The notes beneath the pieces were generated by a model, which was not told the DNA's origin, made no database searches, and worked only from the letters and a program-made list of their open reading frames with translations. From the NCBI GenBank assembly GCA_977006965.1, contig OZ345353.1, forward strand, positions 186,001 through 250,000: a DNA stretch of 64,000 nucleotides, given 5' to 3'. Below are positions 23,724-33,098 of the stretch, one piece after another. Every line of letters starts with the position of its first letter. Position 1 is the stretch's first letter. The position numbers were made by a program, and so were the translations under genes. This DNA is from Phymatolithon calcareum (taxonomy: Eukaryota; Rhodophyta; Florideophyceae; Hapalidiales).

Positions 23724-24302
23724 TCCTCCGTTATAGTTGGCGACTATGTAATCGCGCTCTGGGGAGATTGCTGACTTCCGGTTGCGGTGCATGATGCATC
23801 TTCCCCATTCCCGGTCGGTGTCCTTTTTAGAATATCGATAAAATATTTTGAGCAGATGTCCACTCAGTGAGCTCCAAGTTTTATTTTGCGTGTTTTTCTC
23901 CTGAAAGACCTCTGAAACAGATCAGAATTTTGCAGTGCCGCATCCATACATTCTTGTGCTCCGTAGTGCCTGTACCTCTAGCTCCCTGCCCAAGTGGGGA
24001 ATGACCACATCTGATAATGAGGACACTGCACGTCGCATTGATCATTCTTCTTGAACGCTATGGATTGCACGGCTGTGTTCTGGAGCAATGCAGCGGAGCA
24101 GTTGTACATTTTTGCGAGAATGCGTAACGGAAAGCGTTGACGAACGGTCGTGAAATGCCTTGACTAAATTCCGGCACGATTCTCAGTGCTCGTTTTCATC
24201 TTGCTGGCGCTAACGCCTGTTCATCTACCAGCCTCATGGTTCCATTTTGCACCCTTTGAATTGAAGTCTGTCCACAACGCTCTTCGTCCCCTCTATCGGA
24301 AT
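23724..24302. other. Intergenic between two co-directed genes
   Basis: No RNA gene or additional frame seen. Contains the 3' region of the coiled-coil gene (an AATAAAA-type signal is near 23837 in 'gataaaatatt') and the promoter of the glycosyltransferase gene. Confidence 0.45.
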
Positions 24303-26033
24303 ATGCCTATCCTTGGTCATCACCACATTTCAATGCCATACCGTCCCCCATGCAGAGGCCAATCCGGCATAAACTCCCCGGATGCTCTCCGCACCATGTA
24401 TTACTCCCCACTCCCCAGTTCCCATCACCACCCGCGCAAAGTGCGTGCTAAACACCGGGCTATAAGCCGTGTCCTGCTTGTCGCGGTGCTGCTTTTCTGC
24501 GTTTGGCTGGCGACAACTTTATACTCAAAGCCACGCGAGTCGATACCCATTGCACATCGCACTGTGCGCTTCTCCCGTCGCCGACCGAAACTTTTCACAC
24601 TCCCGCAAGCCGATCGAGTACAGGTACTTAAAGTTCCTGCGGCTTGGAACCGTTACGACCTGCCGTGGTTTCACCCACAGATCAACATGCCTAAATCTCT
24701 TCGCGCCGCAAATTACCGCATCACATACGCTCCCACAAAAACGTCAATGAGCGATGGACTAGGACATTCACTCACAGCATTGAACTACGAACTCCTCGTA
24801 GCTCTCCGTCTTGGGGTAGCGTACAGTCATCGTCGCTCCACCTACTCCTCGTTAACGGCAGTGGACCGTGATGCGGTAGAATCATTCTTTGGCTGGGGCG
24901 ATGGACACATTCCTCGCGAGGACGTCCGCGCTGAATGCGAACCTTCTGCAGGTCAGTGGCCGGACGATACACCCGAAGACGACCGCAAGTGTGCCGTATG
25001 CTCCACCTCGACGACCAACGAAGGGCGTTGGAAAATGGAGCATATTGTGAACGTCCCACTGAAGATTGCCCATTCATGCGCGAGCAGACATGGCGGAAAG
25101 GAGTTGTGCACGCAAGCAACACAAGAGTTCCTCGATGCGAACAATGAGAGCCACACGATATTTCAACTGCCCGAGGAATTGTGTCACAATCCCACAAGCG
25201 ACAGCGACATGAATCTATCCAAGGGTTTCTTTTTCACGCACTATTGGCGTCGTCATGCAAAGCACGGTGCTTTTGCGCGACGGAAACTCGTGTCGCATCG
25301 TCAGCTCACTCTTCGTGAAGACGTATTGAATATCGCTGTGCACGTTAGAAGAGGAGACTTTCTCTCACCGGCCGTACGTGTCAAACGCGGTGTGCTTGCC
25401 GACTCGACTTTTGCGGCAGTGCTTGCGGACATATTTGCTCTTATCGGTGCAAACGGCGGTGTGTTTGCGGAAATGCCTATCGTTGTGCATATATTTTCGG
25501 AAGGTGGCATTATGGCCGACCGCGCGTATTCGACGCATGCAACGGAAACACAGACGAAACAGTACTTTGATAGTAATGGCGTGCCGCGCGACGGTGAGTG
25601 GTGGATGGAGCTTTTGCGAGGGGCGAGTGCGCGGGAAGGCGTTGGTGTCAATGGTGGGTCAAAACAGCCTGAGGTGGAGGTGAAAATGCATGTATCTGAG
25701 GATACGCTTACTAGTCTGCACGAGATGATTGCGGCAGATGTTTTTGTAGGCAGTCGAAGCGGACTGAGCAATCAACTGGTGTGGTCGCTGTCGCGCGGCA
25801 TCAATGTGGTACCCATGTCGTCGTCGAATGGAATGGAGCTTGGGAAGCTAGGCAAGGTGTGCTGCTCTGTGCCGTTTGACCACGATACTGGTGTGTTTGA
25901 CGCCAACCGGTTTGCACGGTACTGGGAAGCATATACAATTGCCAATGGAAAGTCAGCCGAGCGAGCATTCAAGGGTACACTGGAGGACAATGATGATAAT
26001 GCGAGGAAATTGGAAGAAGAGGGAAAAGAGTAA
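24303..26033 (+). CDS. Type II membrane glycosyltransferase, fucosyltransferase-like (HxRRGD)
   Basis: The frame is open from an ATG at 24186, but the in-frame ATGs at 24303, 24333 or 24396 give the short cytosolic tail usual for a Golgi type II enzyme. I chose 24303 without strong evidence. Counting from 24186, one membrane anchor lies at residues 93-113 (RVLLVAVLLFCVWLATTLYS) after a basic stretch. In the lumenal part, DGLGHSLTALNYELL (190-204) resembles the glycine-rich loop of GT11/GT23-type fucosyltransferases. NIAVHVRRGDF (382-392) carries the HxRRGD signature of their GDP-fucose site, and ADVFVGSRSGLSNQ near the C-terminus is the matching late loop. Six or more cysteines lie between residues 250 and 335. 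The sugar donor and acceptor are inferred; extracellular polysaccharide or glycoprotein modification is plausible. Confidence 0.75.
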   Translation: MPILGHHHISMPYRPPCRGQSGINSPDALRTMYYSPLPSSHHHPRKVRAKHRAISRVLLVAVLLFCVWLATTLYSKPRESIPIAHRTVRFSRRRPKLFTLPQADRVQVLKVPAAWNRYDLPWFHPQINMPKSLRAANYRITYAPTKTSMSDGLGHSLTALNYELLVALRLGVAYSHRRSTYSSLTAVDRDAVESFFGWGDGHIPREDVRAECEPSAGQWPDDTPEDDRKCAVCSTSTTNEGRWKMEHIVNVPLKIAHSCASRHGGKELCTQATQEFLDANNESHTIFQLPEELCHNPTSDSDMNLSKGFFFTHYWRRHAKHGAFARRKLVSHRQLTLREDVLNIAVHVRRGDFLSPAVRVKRGVLADSTFAAVLADIFALIGANGGVFAEMPIVVHIFSEGGIMADRAYSTHATETQTKQYFDSNGVPRDGEWWMELLRGASAREGVGVNGGSKQPEVEVKMHVSEDTLTSLHEMIAADVFVGSRSGLSNQLVWSLSRGINVVPMSSSNGMELGKLGKVCCSVPFDHDTGVFDANRFARYWEAYTIANGKSAERAFKGTLEDNDDNARKLEEEGKE

Positions 26034-26163
26034 AGGAAATGGAAATAAGGGAAAACAAGCGATGACGATAAAAGATCACCTCACCGTAGAATCCAGTGAT
26101 TACATCTCTTTAAGGAATCAATCAGGCCAGATTGCACATAGTGAGAAAACAGTGACTACATTT

Positions 26164-27825
26164 TTACCTTTCGTGATCACTGCTATCTTCATTATGAGAG
26201 TCGTGCGGATCGAATCGTTCATTTGTCGCACCGATGATTTGCGGTCCTTTTCGCGACGTGACACCCCCGGGAGAACCCCTAGCCGCCCTATTTTCCATAA
26301 CTGTGAACGCCTGTTCATTAATCTGTTCCTTGTAATGTGACCGTAGACTCTTATTCTCAATACCCAGATCAACAACTTCAACCTTACTGCGCTGCCCGCC
26401 ATATGCGAGTACAAAAGGCGATGCTTTAGTCTGCAATTGTGCCGAACTGGACACTGGACAGAGCGATGCACTGAAAACCGAACCGACTTTGGACGGCATG
26501 TCCAAGAGCAACTGTGGTGGTGCACCATTATTCATCAACGATACGTTGGCGGCATTCCATAGCTTGACGTGCTTGTCCATACCGCCGGTGACAAACATAC
26601 TAGGAATATCAGGGGAGACGCTGCATGCGGACGCGGGGCCAGTGTGTGCGGCCCATTTTGATAGCGGTTTCGAATCGTTCAGGCCAGTCTCAGTCATACG
26701 GCGGTCGAAAAGATACATTTCACCGAGCTCCGTGGCGACCAAAATGTGGTGGTCGGCTTCAGACATGGGGAGCCAGTGACAAGACTCGACATCAGATGCG
26801 ACAGACCATTGTTGTGTTGATTTTTGTTGACGAACGTCGATGACATGAACAGTTCTGTCGAACGATCCGGTGAGCAAGACGTCTGCGTGCAGTGGATGGA
26901 AGGCCACGGATTGAACCTTATCTGTATGGTGCTCCATGGTGCATGCACAATGTGCTGATTCCACATCCCAAATTTTGACTGTATTGTCTGCGGATCCACT
27001 TGCTAAATATTCCGTCTGCACATGATTCCATGAAAGAGACAAAACAGCGTCTTTGTGTGAACCTTCTTTAAGCTCCAGTCTGGGCTTCTTGGAGCTCTTC
27101 TTCTTATTGACAGAGGAACGAGGTTTCGTGACACGGTCGTACCCTCCGAGTGACTGTACAGGCATGAGGGCGTTGACCTGATCGACATCCCAAATATCAA
27201 TACCCGGTGTGAAGAGGCCGACTGCGACTAGATTGAGCTTTGCATTGTCAGTTTCGACCGTGTTGAACGCGGTGCAGAGGGGGATTGCGGGGAGGACAAG
27301 GTCATGATGGACATAGGTGTTGGGATGATATTCGGTTGCTTCGTCGTCTGAGTCATCTGGATTGTCATCAAAGAGGTGAAACTCGAGAGTGGAAGCTTCC
27401 TCGCCACTTTTCGCTGCAACCAGAATGGAATCTGTTGGACGAATGATGAGTTCATCAAGCTCTTCCTCATCGAATACTTCATTTTCTGCGTTGGTCGTTC
27501 CCGCGAGAAGGGGATCTTCCTTATTCGAATTGTAAAAGGTAATGGAGTTCAAATCGTTTGCAAGTACATCTGCAATGTCCACCTCCTCCGATTCGGAACC
27601 GGTTGTGTCGCTCTCCATGGGTACGGCATCGTCACCGTTCGCTTCTTTGTTCGTGCTCTCTTTGACGTCATCCATGACGTCAGGGTCGGACAGTTGCTGC
27701 ATTGTGTCGCCATCGGCAACACGCGGTGGGGGTTGGGGCTCCTGGTTTAGTTTGGCCTGCGCAACGCCGCGCGGGACCCATGTTAGAGAGGTATACATGG
27801 GAAGGTGTGATGCAGCGGCCGCCAA
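26164..27825 (-). CDS. PWP1: Periodic tryptophan protein 1 (WD40 ribosome-biogenesis factor)
   Basis: A 553-residue frame matching PWP1 throughout. The N-terminus has the family's MYTSLTWVPRG opening, so the start may be the second ATG at 27798. An acidic region (~70-165) follows, then the diagnostic YVHHDLVLPAIPLC (171-184) and NLVAVGLFTPGIDIWDVD (198-215). Four clear WD40 repeats come next: SADNTVKIWDV (278-288), HHTDKVQSVAFHP with SFDRTVHVIDV (299-331), a third ending YLFDRR, and GGMDKHVKLWN. A lysine-rich insert lies at 240-250. PWP1 acts in nucleolar pre-rRNA processing and Pol I transcription in animals and yeast. The C-terminal tail is longer than usual, ending in a Ser/Asp/His-rich stretch. 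It is convergent with the glycosyltransferase gene (130-bp gap) and divergent from ADAT3. Confidence 0.93.
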   Translation of the reverse strand: MAAAASHLPMYTSLTWVPRGVAQAKLNQEPQPPPRVADGDTMQQLSDPDVMDDVKESTNKEANGDDAVPMESDTTGSESEEVDIADVLANDLNSITFYNSNKEDPLLAGTTNAENEVFDEEELDELIIRPTDSILVAAKSGEEASTLEFHLFDDNPDDSDDEATEYHPNTYVHHDLVLPAIPLCTAFNTVETDNAKLNLVAVGLFTPGIDIWDVDQVNALMPVQSLGGYDRVTKPRSSVNKKKSSKKPRLELKEGSHKDAVLSLSWNHVQTEYLASGSADNTVKIWDVESAHCACTMEHHTDKVQSVAFHPLHADVLLTGSFDRTVHVIDVRQQKSTQQWSVASDVESCHWLPMSEADHHILVATELGEMYLFDRRMTETGLNDSKPLSKWAAHTGPASACSVSPDIPSMFVTGGMDKHVKLWNAANVSLMNNGAPPQLLLDMPSKVGSVFSASLCPVSSSAQLQTKASPFVLAYGGQRSKVEVVDLGIENKSLRSHYKEQINEQAFTVMENRAARGSPGGVTSRKGPQIIGATNERFDPHDSHNEDSSDHER

Positions 27826-28255
27826 ATGTCTCTCGAATGGAAGAAGAAAAACGTAGAAAACAGAGAGAGATTCACTTGACGAAATTATTCCTCGACAAGG
27901 CGTTGATGAATCGAGAAGCGGTGTCCGACAAGAAAGAGTAAGGCCGTCTTATAAACAAAGAAAAGTTTCACGGCCGGCCGCTGAAGTGGAAAGGGCTGCT
28001 GTGAAAAACACAAATGCCCTTTATGAGTCCAAGACAGACGGAGGGAGCTCTTACTATGGCACCACGTCTGCAGTGCAGCAGACCCGACGGCGCGACAGTC
28101 TATGTGGATTGATGGGTGTTTATAAAATACATATATGATACGTTTCGTAATGTCCAATCATATGGTTATATGCTCCGTATTTGTGCCTGCTCTTCCTTAA
28201 TTTTACTAATTTGAATGATATGCACCAAGCAAAAATCAGCAACATAATTAAAGTT

Positions 28256-28277
28256 AAATTTTATCATGATAAAATTT
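28256..28277. repeat. 22-bp perfect AT-rich palindrome
   Basis: AAATTTTATCA followed directly by its reverse complement. With two mismatches the symmetry extends to about 38 bp (28248-28285). Such cruciform-prone sequences occur at breakpoints and in some promoters; no function can be read from the sequence. Confidence 0.85.
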
Positions 28278-28478
28278 AAGTTTAATTAATCATCTTAACA
28301 TAGTTGTGCTGATCAGGCGGACAGCATAGTGATCGATGCATGTGATGCATCACAATTTGGCGCTCACCATTCAGATTTCCGCTTCCGGAAAGGGGAACTG
28401 CCAGTCCCGTCTCCCTCAACGGAATGTGCGTCTGAAGCGCTCGCTCGCTTGCCGACCTCGGTGCACTCTCCCTTTACC

Positions 28479-28564
28479 GTACTGTACAGTACTGTCGCAA
28501 ATTGCCGTGGAACTGGTGATGAGATACAGCCGCACTTGCCGATCGATCATGTACTGTACAGTAC
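28479..28564. promoter_or_regulatory. Pair of identical 14-bp palindromes, GTACTGTACAGTAC
   Basis: Exact copies at 28479-28492 and 28551-28564, 72 bp apart, in the promoter of ADAT3. The core word TACTGTA (or its inverse TACAGTA) also occurs twice just upstream of LSM1 (30291-30297 and 30301-30307) and between the divergent genes at 57.7 and 58.0 kb (57860-57866). A dimeric transcription-factor site is a reasonable inference. Confidence 0.45.
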
Positions 28565-28739
28565 AGTAGTTGTCCCCTTCCTCAATTACAACGCTCCCAG
28601 TTCAGTAGTAATCCGTGAGTTCCCCCGCTCAAAAAATACAGCACTCCTCTGATCCTTGAACATCCACGTCAACTGCATCTTGTACTACACAAACACAGCG
28701 GCTTGTCGAGGTTGCTAACCGAATCATTCCCAACCAAAT

Positions 28740-29762
28740 TTGATCAAACGCGACGAAAACACACTAGTGCGTCTACTCAAAAAACCACCCATTTCAATGG
28801 AAGACACACAAGACGCCGCCGAAGACACCCTCTCTCTCAAAGTCCGCGCCTTCCTCCAACCAATCCCCCTCCACATCGACCCATCAACCCCCCGTCCCCC
28901 ACCGCTCTTCCACGTGATAGTATCCCCAATCGCGCCCCAATCCGCCCAGTCCCTGCTCCATCTCCTGCCCCACCTCTTCCCCCAAGACGGTCTAGACCAT
29001 CTCAAGCGCATCCGTCGCTCCCCCCTCTCCACCGGCGGCTTCGTCCTGGAAGTCCTCCTCGCCCGCGACGACGTCTGGTCTCTCCGCCCTGCCTCCGTCA
29101 CTCATCAGCTCTCCGCCTTCGACCTGCATCCCTCTCCACGCGCCGTCCCCGCCGTCCCGCCCTCCTCCGCGGCCGAACTGCGTGCGTGGCGCTCGCACTG
29201 GCCGTTGAATTTCCGCCGGCCCCGTCGTCCCGCTCCGACGCTCAGCGCCGGCGAATGTCGCCGTGCGGCCGTGCATGCACAGGCAGTGTGCGACCTTGCG
29301 GGCACGGCACACAGGGATGATGTGTCTGTTGCTGCCATTCTCGTCGACCCTTTGAGGGACGAGGTTGTTGCGTGTGCCGTCGATCGCTCTGCCCGTGCGT
29401 GGAGGGGTGGGGGAAGTGGTGCAAGGCGGATTGCGCATGCGGTCATGGAGTGTATTCGCACGGCGGCCATGCCGCATGTCGTGGAGGGTGATGGGGGGAG
29501 ACGGGGTGGGGAGCGGTATTTGTGTACAGGGTTGGATTGCTATGTGAGTCGTGAGCCGTGTGTGATGTGCGCGATGGGGCTTGTGCATTCGAGGATTCGT
29601 CGCGTTTTCTACGTCGCGGAGAACGGACAGGAAGTTGGTGGGCTGCAGTCGGTGGGAATTCATCGGGAAGCGGCGTTGAATCATCGGTATCATGCGTTCT
29701 TTCTTCCGATTGACAAAGTTACAGAGAGAGTGACAAAACAGAGTGTCGGAAATGAAGAGTAA
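28740..29762 (+). CDS. ADAT3: tRNA adenosine-34 deaminase, non-catalytic subunit (ADAT3/TAD3)
   Basis: A 340-residue frame whose C-terminal half is a cytidine/deoxycytidylate-deaminase fold. The zinc ligands are H233 (in AHAVMEC) and C274/C277 (in REPCVMCAMGLVHSRIRRVF). The position normally held by the proton-shuttling glutamate is V235 (HAV rather than HAE), the defining mark of ADAT3. LCTGLDCYVSREPCVMCAM and IHREAALNHRYHAFF are strongly conserved family blocks. With ADAT2 the protein forms the heterodimer that converts A34 to inosine in tRNA anticodons. Residues 1-165 form the family's variable N-terminal domain, very rich in Pro/Arg and coded by GC-rich sequence unlike the neighbouring DNA. 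The start may instead be the ATG at 28797. The catalytic partner is not in this window. Confidence 0.93.
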   Translation: MIKRDENTLVRLLKKPPISMEDTQDAAEDTLSLKVRAFLQPIPLHIDPSTPRPPPLFHVIVSPIAPQSAQSLLHLLPHLFPQDGLDHLKRIRRSPLSTGGFVLEVLLARDDVWSLRPASVTHQLSAFDLHPSPRAVPAVPPSSAAELRAWRSHWPLNFRRPRRPAPTLSAGECRRAAVHAQAVCDLAGTAHRDDVSVAAILVDPLRDEVVACAVDRSARAWRGGGSGARRIAHAVMECIRTAAMPHVVEGDGGRRGGERYLCTGLDCYVSREPCVMCAMGLVHSRIRRVFYVAENGQEVGGLQSVGIHREAALNHRYHAFFLPIDKVTERVTKQSVGNEE

Positions 29763-29796
29763 CTAATTCTTTTACACACGATTCCACACACACACG

Positions 29797-30243
29797 TTAG
29801 TAATCTTCCGGGATGGGCCATTCAAGTTTTTCCCTTCGATTGAATGACTCCTTGTCCTCTTTCTGTGCGGCTAATGCGCGTCGAATCTGAGCTTCGGTAA
29901 CTTGCAACTTTGTCTTACAGAAGTCGGCCTCCTTCGCTGCGTCGATTTCCCCTAGAAGCATTACATTTTCACCTCGAATTATGAATATTCCCATCGGTAC
30001 ATCGGCGTACGAATCCTCCACCATCAGACGCTCCACCGTGTTATCCAGCACTAGGTTGGCGTACTGGTCGAATGAACGCAGAAATCCCTTGAAGTTACGC
30101 CCGTCGCGTAAACACACTAGAATTTGCTTGTCGAGTTGCTCGTACAGACTCGCCGCGCCCGGTAGCTTCCCGGCTCCAAGCCGCTTCCCCCTGTCCTCGC
30201 TACCGGCGGCCGGCCTCCGGTTCTCATCCAAGAACGAATCCAT
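29797..30243 (-). CDS. LSM1: U6 snRNA-associated Sm-like protein LSm1
   Basis: A 148-residue frame with both Sm motifs. Sm1 spans ~35-74 (LYEQLDKQILVCLRDGRNFK, then FLRSFDQYANLVLDNTVE). Sm2 contains GIFIIRGENVMLLGEID, whose IRGENV core is typical of LSm1 rather than of LSm8. The C-terminal extension (~40 residues, helical, ending IPEDY) is the LSm1 tail that helps the LSm1-7 ring bind deadenylated mRNA ends. The N-terminal 30 residues are Gly/Arg-rich and disordered. LSm1-7 promotes decapping and 5'-3' decay in the cytoplasm. It is convergent with ADAT3, with only about 35 bp between their stop codons. Two TACTGTA words lie 48-64 bp upstream of the start. Confidence 0.94.
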   Translation of the reverse strand: MDSFLDENRRPAAGSEDRGKRLGAGKLPGAASLYEQLDKQILVCLRDGRNFKGFLRSFDQYANLVLDNTVERLMVEDSYADVPMGIFIIRGENVMLLGEIDAAKEADFCKTKLQVTEAQIRRALAAQKEDKESFNRREKLEWPIPEDY

Positions 30244-30548
30244 GTGCGCCGGTTATTTGAGTGCTGGAGCAATAAGGGAGGAATCGATTCTACTGTAGAG
30301 TACTGTAGTTGTCTACCCACTCCACACGTGCCGAAATGCTTGCTCTACAAATTTTTCAATAAATGGGTACATTTCGGATTCCTCGTTTGAGGGGGTATTT
30401 TCAAAACGTCTGGTCTCAGGGGGGACAATCTACTCTGCGCCCATGATCAACTTCCTATCTCCAGTCTCCCCGGGTGCTTCGCAGTACAGAATTGGGAATG
30501 CCAAGAACATGATGGGCTTTTGAACAATGTCAGAGTATATACTTCAAA
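30244..30548. promoter_or_regulatory. LSM1 promoter with paired TACTGTA words
   Basis: TACTGTA at 30291-30297 and 30301-30307 in direct orientation, 48 bp from the LSM1 start codon. No gene in this gap, which also holds the 3' end of the next minus-strand gene. Confidence 0.4.
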
Positions 30549-30869
30549 TCAACTCTCATCATACACCGGCACCCTATGCACTCTTCCACCTCCCGTCCGC
30601 AAACCGCCAGAGCCATACGAGTGCAGGTAGACAGGAGTTACAGACTCTGGGTCTTTCCCAGTGGCTCCCGGTACGACATTGATGGGCCTCGGGTATGGAA
30701 TTTTGTAATGCACACCAGTTTCTATCCGCGCTTCAAACTCTTGCACTTTTGCTGAGATCTCTTCTGCATTTTCCAACTTCGCGTTCCGTCGCACCAGTCT
30801 ACGCGCTTCATCACGCATGTACGCCCTCTCATGCTCTGCCGCCCCTGTCGCACAGAGACATTCATTCAT
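30549..30869 (-). CDS. Small protein, possibly LYR-type mitochondrial factor (5' end uncertain)
   Basis: The frame from 30869 encodes 106 residues. From residue ~17 it reads as real protein: MRDEARRLVRRNAKLENAEE, then a helix, then HYKIPYPRPINVVPGATG. The run of a basic RR-x-LVRRN helix, an acidic/hydrophobic helix and a short basic tail recalls small LYR-family complex-assembly factors, but the LYR triplet is not visible. The first ~10 residues lie in sequence shared with the neighbouring duplication (breakpoint ~30842). A CAG/G acceptor-like site at about 30842-30845 suggests that an upstream exon carries the true N-terminus. I am confident of the coding strand and C-terminal part, not of the family. 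Confidence 0.55.
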   Translation of the reverse strand: MNECLCATGAAEHERAYMRDEARRLVRRNAKLENAEEISAKVQEFEARIETGVHYKIPYPRPINVVPGATGKDPESVTPVYLHSYGSGGLRTGGGRVHRVPVYDES

Positions 30870-31357
30870 TCATTGCTTGCAACGCGCTTCGTTAGCATTT
30901 TCAATTGTTGGTTAGGCAAGAAATATTCGCTCCAAGGAAATTGCTCTGCTTACATGTCCTCGCTATGCGAAACACCTTCCGATACAGGCGCAGCACTTCC
31001 GGTTTATAGACAGAGGTCATTGTCTTCGACCGCGACGCGGGACGAGGAGCACTTCGATGCCAACAGCGACAGATTGCTGGACTCCACCTTCTGGCCTAGT
31101 TCCAAATCTTCTAATAAAATGAGGGCAAAAATATGACTTGGAGCTCGATGGTTGGACAAATTTGCGAAATATTGAAGCCTAATAAGATTCACCCACTCTA
31201 CTGTACATGAAGAGACAAGAACGGCTTTTGTGGTACTGTAGAATTATTCTCTTGTAACGAGTCGAGCTGAATCAACTCAGTGCAAATCAAGATGTTTCGA
31301 GCTGCAATATGCGGCGCGGGTGAACGCCCAAAACAATATCTTATTCCAATACACGTC

Positions 31358-31620
31358 TAAGGGGAATATATTGATTTCAATACCGCTCTGCATTAGCTAT
31401 CCTGGGAATTAATCTCACATGGCCTGCTCGCTCTCTGCCCTGGGGCACCTTACGGATTCTCAAATCGTGGCAACGGTAGAGCGCCATGTGCAAGTTATGC
31501 TACATCCCCAATCGTCCAAGATATGTGGAGAAAAGCAACGGGGAAGTATTTGATTATTTCATTTTAGAACCTCTCAACACCCCACAATTGAGGAACAGGG
31601 CCATTCTTGATGATTAGCAG
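31358..31620. ncRNA. Highly conserved block in unit 1, candidate non-coding RNA or control element
   Basis: Aligned with 35490-35755 in unit 2 this stretch has only about five substitutions over the first ~230 bp, whereas flanking sequence has roughly 15-25% differences with indels. No frame is open through it. I cannot match it to any known RNA class. Local gene conversion is the main alternative to constraint. Confidence 0.3.
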
Positions 31621-33067
31621 TCAGGATTGCATAGAAAAGTGTGTTTGTCATTCCCAAATGACCTTGAGCAATATCTCGTTCGCAGTCAAACAAATTCTTC
31701 ACATATCGACTTTTTCTAGTTCTTTCCTCTTCCGGTCTCTCACTTCGCCTATCCAGTTCCTACTCCATAATATCATCTGCCCGTTTCCCACGAAAGGAGC
31801 GCAACGAGATGAAACTCTACGCAATTCTGAACTGAGCTTTGCTCTGCATGCAGTTGCATGACGAGCACACAGAGCTCATGTATCGCCGCATCCGTGTCAT
31901 CATGAATTGAGGCAAAAGTTGTTGCGATGGTGTTTGCAGTTGCAGCACATCTGCTGATACAGCTCCCGGTGTCACGCTGCAACGTACTATGGTCCTCGCA
32001 TCCCGCGTTCTCTCCCGATCCGCCTCAAACTTCTACAAATTCCTGGTCACTCTTTTCCATGGCTTCCCCTCTGATGGCAGCCTCGTCAGTGACGAGAAAA
32101 CAACGTCATTCCTATACTTCGATGCCAATTCAGCCGCTCCCTCGGGCTTATAGCGTTCGGATCCCAAGAATCCTCTGGTTTTTTAGTTTTAATGTTGTAA
32201 AAATGTTACAAGTCGAGTCTATCAAACAGCAAGTCTCCATCGTCTTCGACTTCATGTTTATATCTCACTCCGAAGTCAGAAGTTCGCTACGCCAATAGGC
32301 AAACATGGGGATATTCTCCAATATTTTCGAATACGTCACAAATGCTCAGTCGACAATATCGCAATACCGAGATTATGCTAGCCCCTTGAAAACGTGCCGT
32401 CCATTACAGTCCGTACTTGGACTCAACGATGCGCTAATCGAGATACAATACCCTATACATGCTCTCTGCAAACCTTACCTTATTTTTCGTTCTTTCTTTT
32501 CTGCAGAAGCAAAGGCTCTCACTGTAGCTGTGACCAGCGTTTGCGGAGAACGCTGGTGTTGTGATCACCGTTGGCGTGAAGCGATGGCTGTTGCTTTAGT
32601 CACGTTAGTGGATACTTACGTGATGCTTAGTTGATGGTTCCTCTTTCCGATAGAGAGGGCTTTCTTACTTAAGTAGTCTAGCAACAGAGAGTGTGCCAGT
32701 AGAGGTGCACTGTCAGTGAAATAATTAGACTAGTGTCGGTCGCTGTCAACATGCGTGCACGTGATGACTAACAATGAAAAGCAATTGAACACACAACCAC
32801 GGTTAGTTGACAGCCTGACACACTGTGAGCAGCAAGTGTATGTTACTTTGTTAAAGTAGCAGTTCCTCCTTGTTCAGACATTAAAGAACTTCTTGGGGTT
32901 TGACTTGGAATAGCTTGTGTACTGATTATCCATTTATCATTCGTTTGAATATTTGTCGTGAAGAAAGTTCAGTCCTAGCGGCATATGAGCTCATGGTCCC
33001 TTGTATCGTTTGTTCCAATTGGCATATCTTGCACAATGGGTCTTGTGGACCGATGTTCTCTTCGTGT

Positions 33068-33098
<31 letters not shown>

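Larger units (their letters stand above)
27826..28739. promoter_or_regulatory. Divergent promoter region between PWP1 and ADAT3
   Basis: About 900 bp separating two head-to-head housekeeping genes. It holds a 22-bp perfect palindrome (28256-28277) and two exact copies of GTACTGTACAGTAC (28479-28492 and 28551-28564), the latter about 180-260 bp upstream of the ADAT3 start. The frames within it look non-coding. Confidence 0.55.

Noticed and set aside
24772-25197. Minus-strand frame of 141 codons inside the glycosyltransferase gene
   Set aside because: Antisense to a well-supported lumenal domain; composition (Arg/Ser/His-rich) typical of shadow frames.
27702-27941. Plus-strand frame with a charged end overlapping the PWP1 start
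   Set aside because: Mostly antisense to PWP1 coding sequence; no domain and no independent support.
28703-29693. Long open frames on both strands overlapping ADAT3 (plus 28703-29320, minus 29693-28992)
   Set aside because: They are by-products of the GC-rich codon use of ADAT3. They have Pro/Arg/Ser-rich composition and no domain, while the ADAT3 frame has a fully recognisable deaminase domain.
33069-33093. (TA)n tract as a possible origin or centromere-type element
   Set aside because: A simple microsatellite of about 25 bp; the matching position in unit 2 lacks it.
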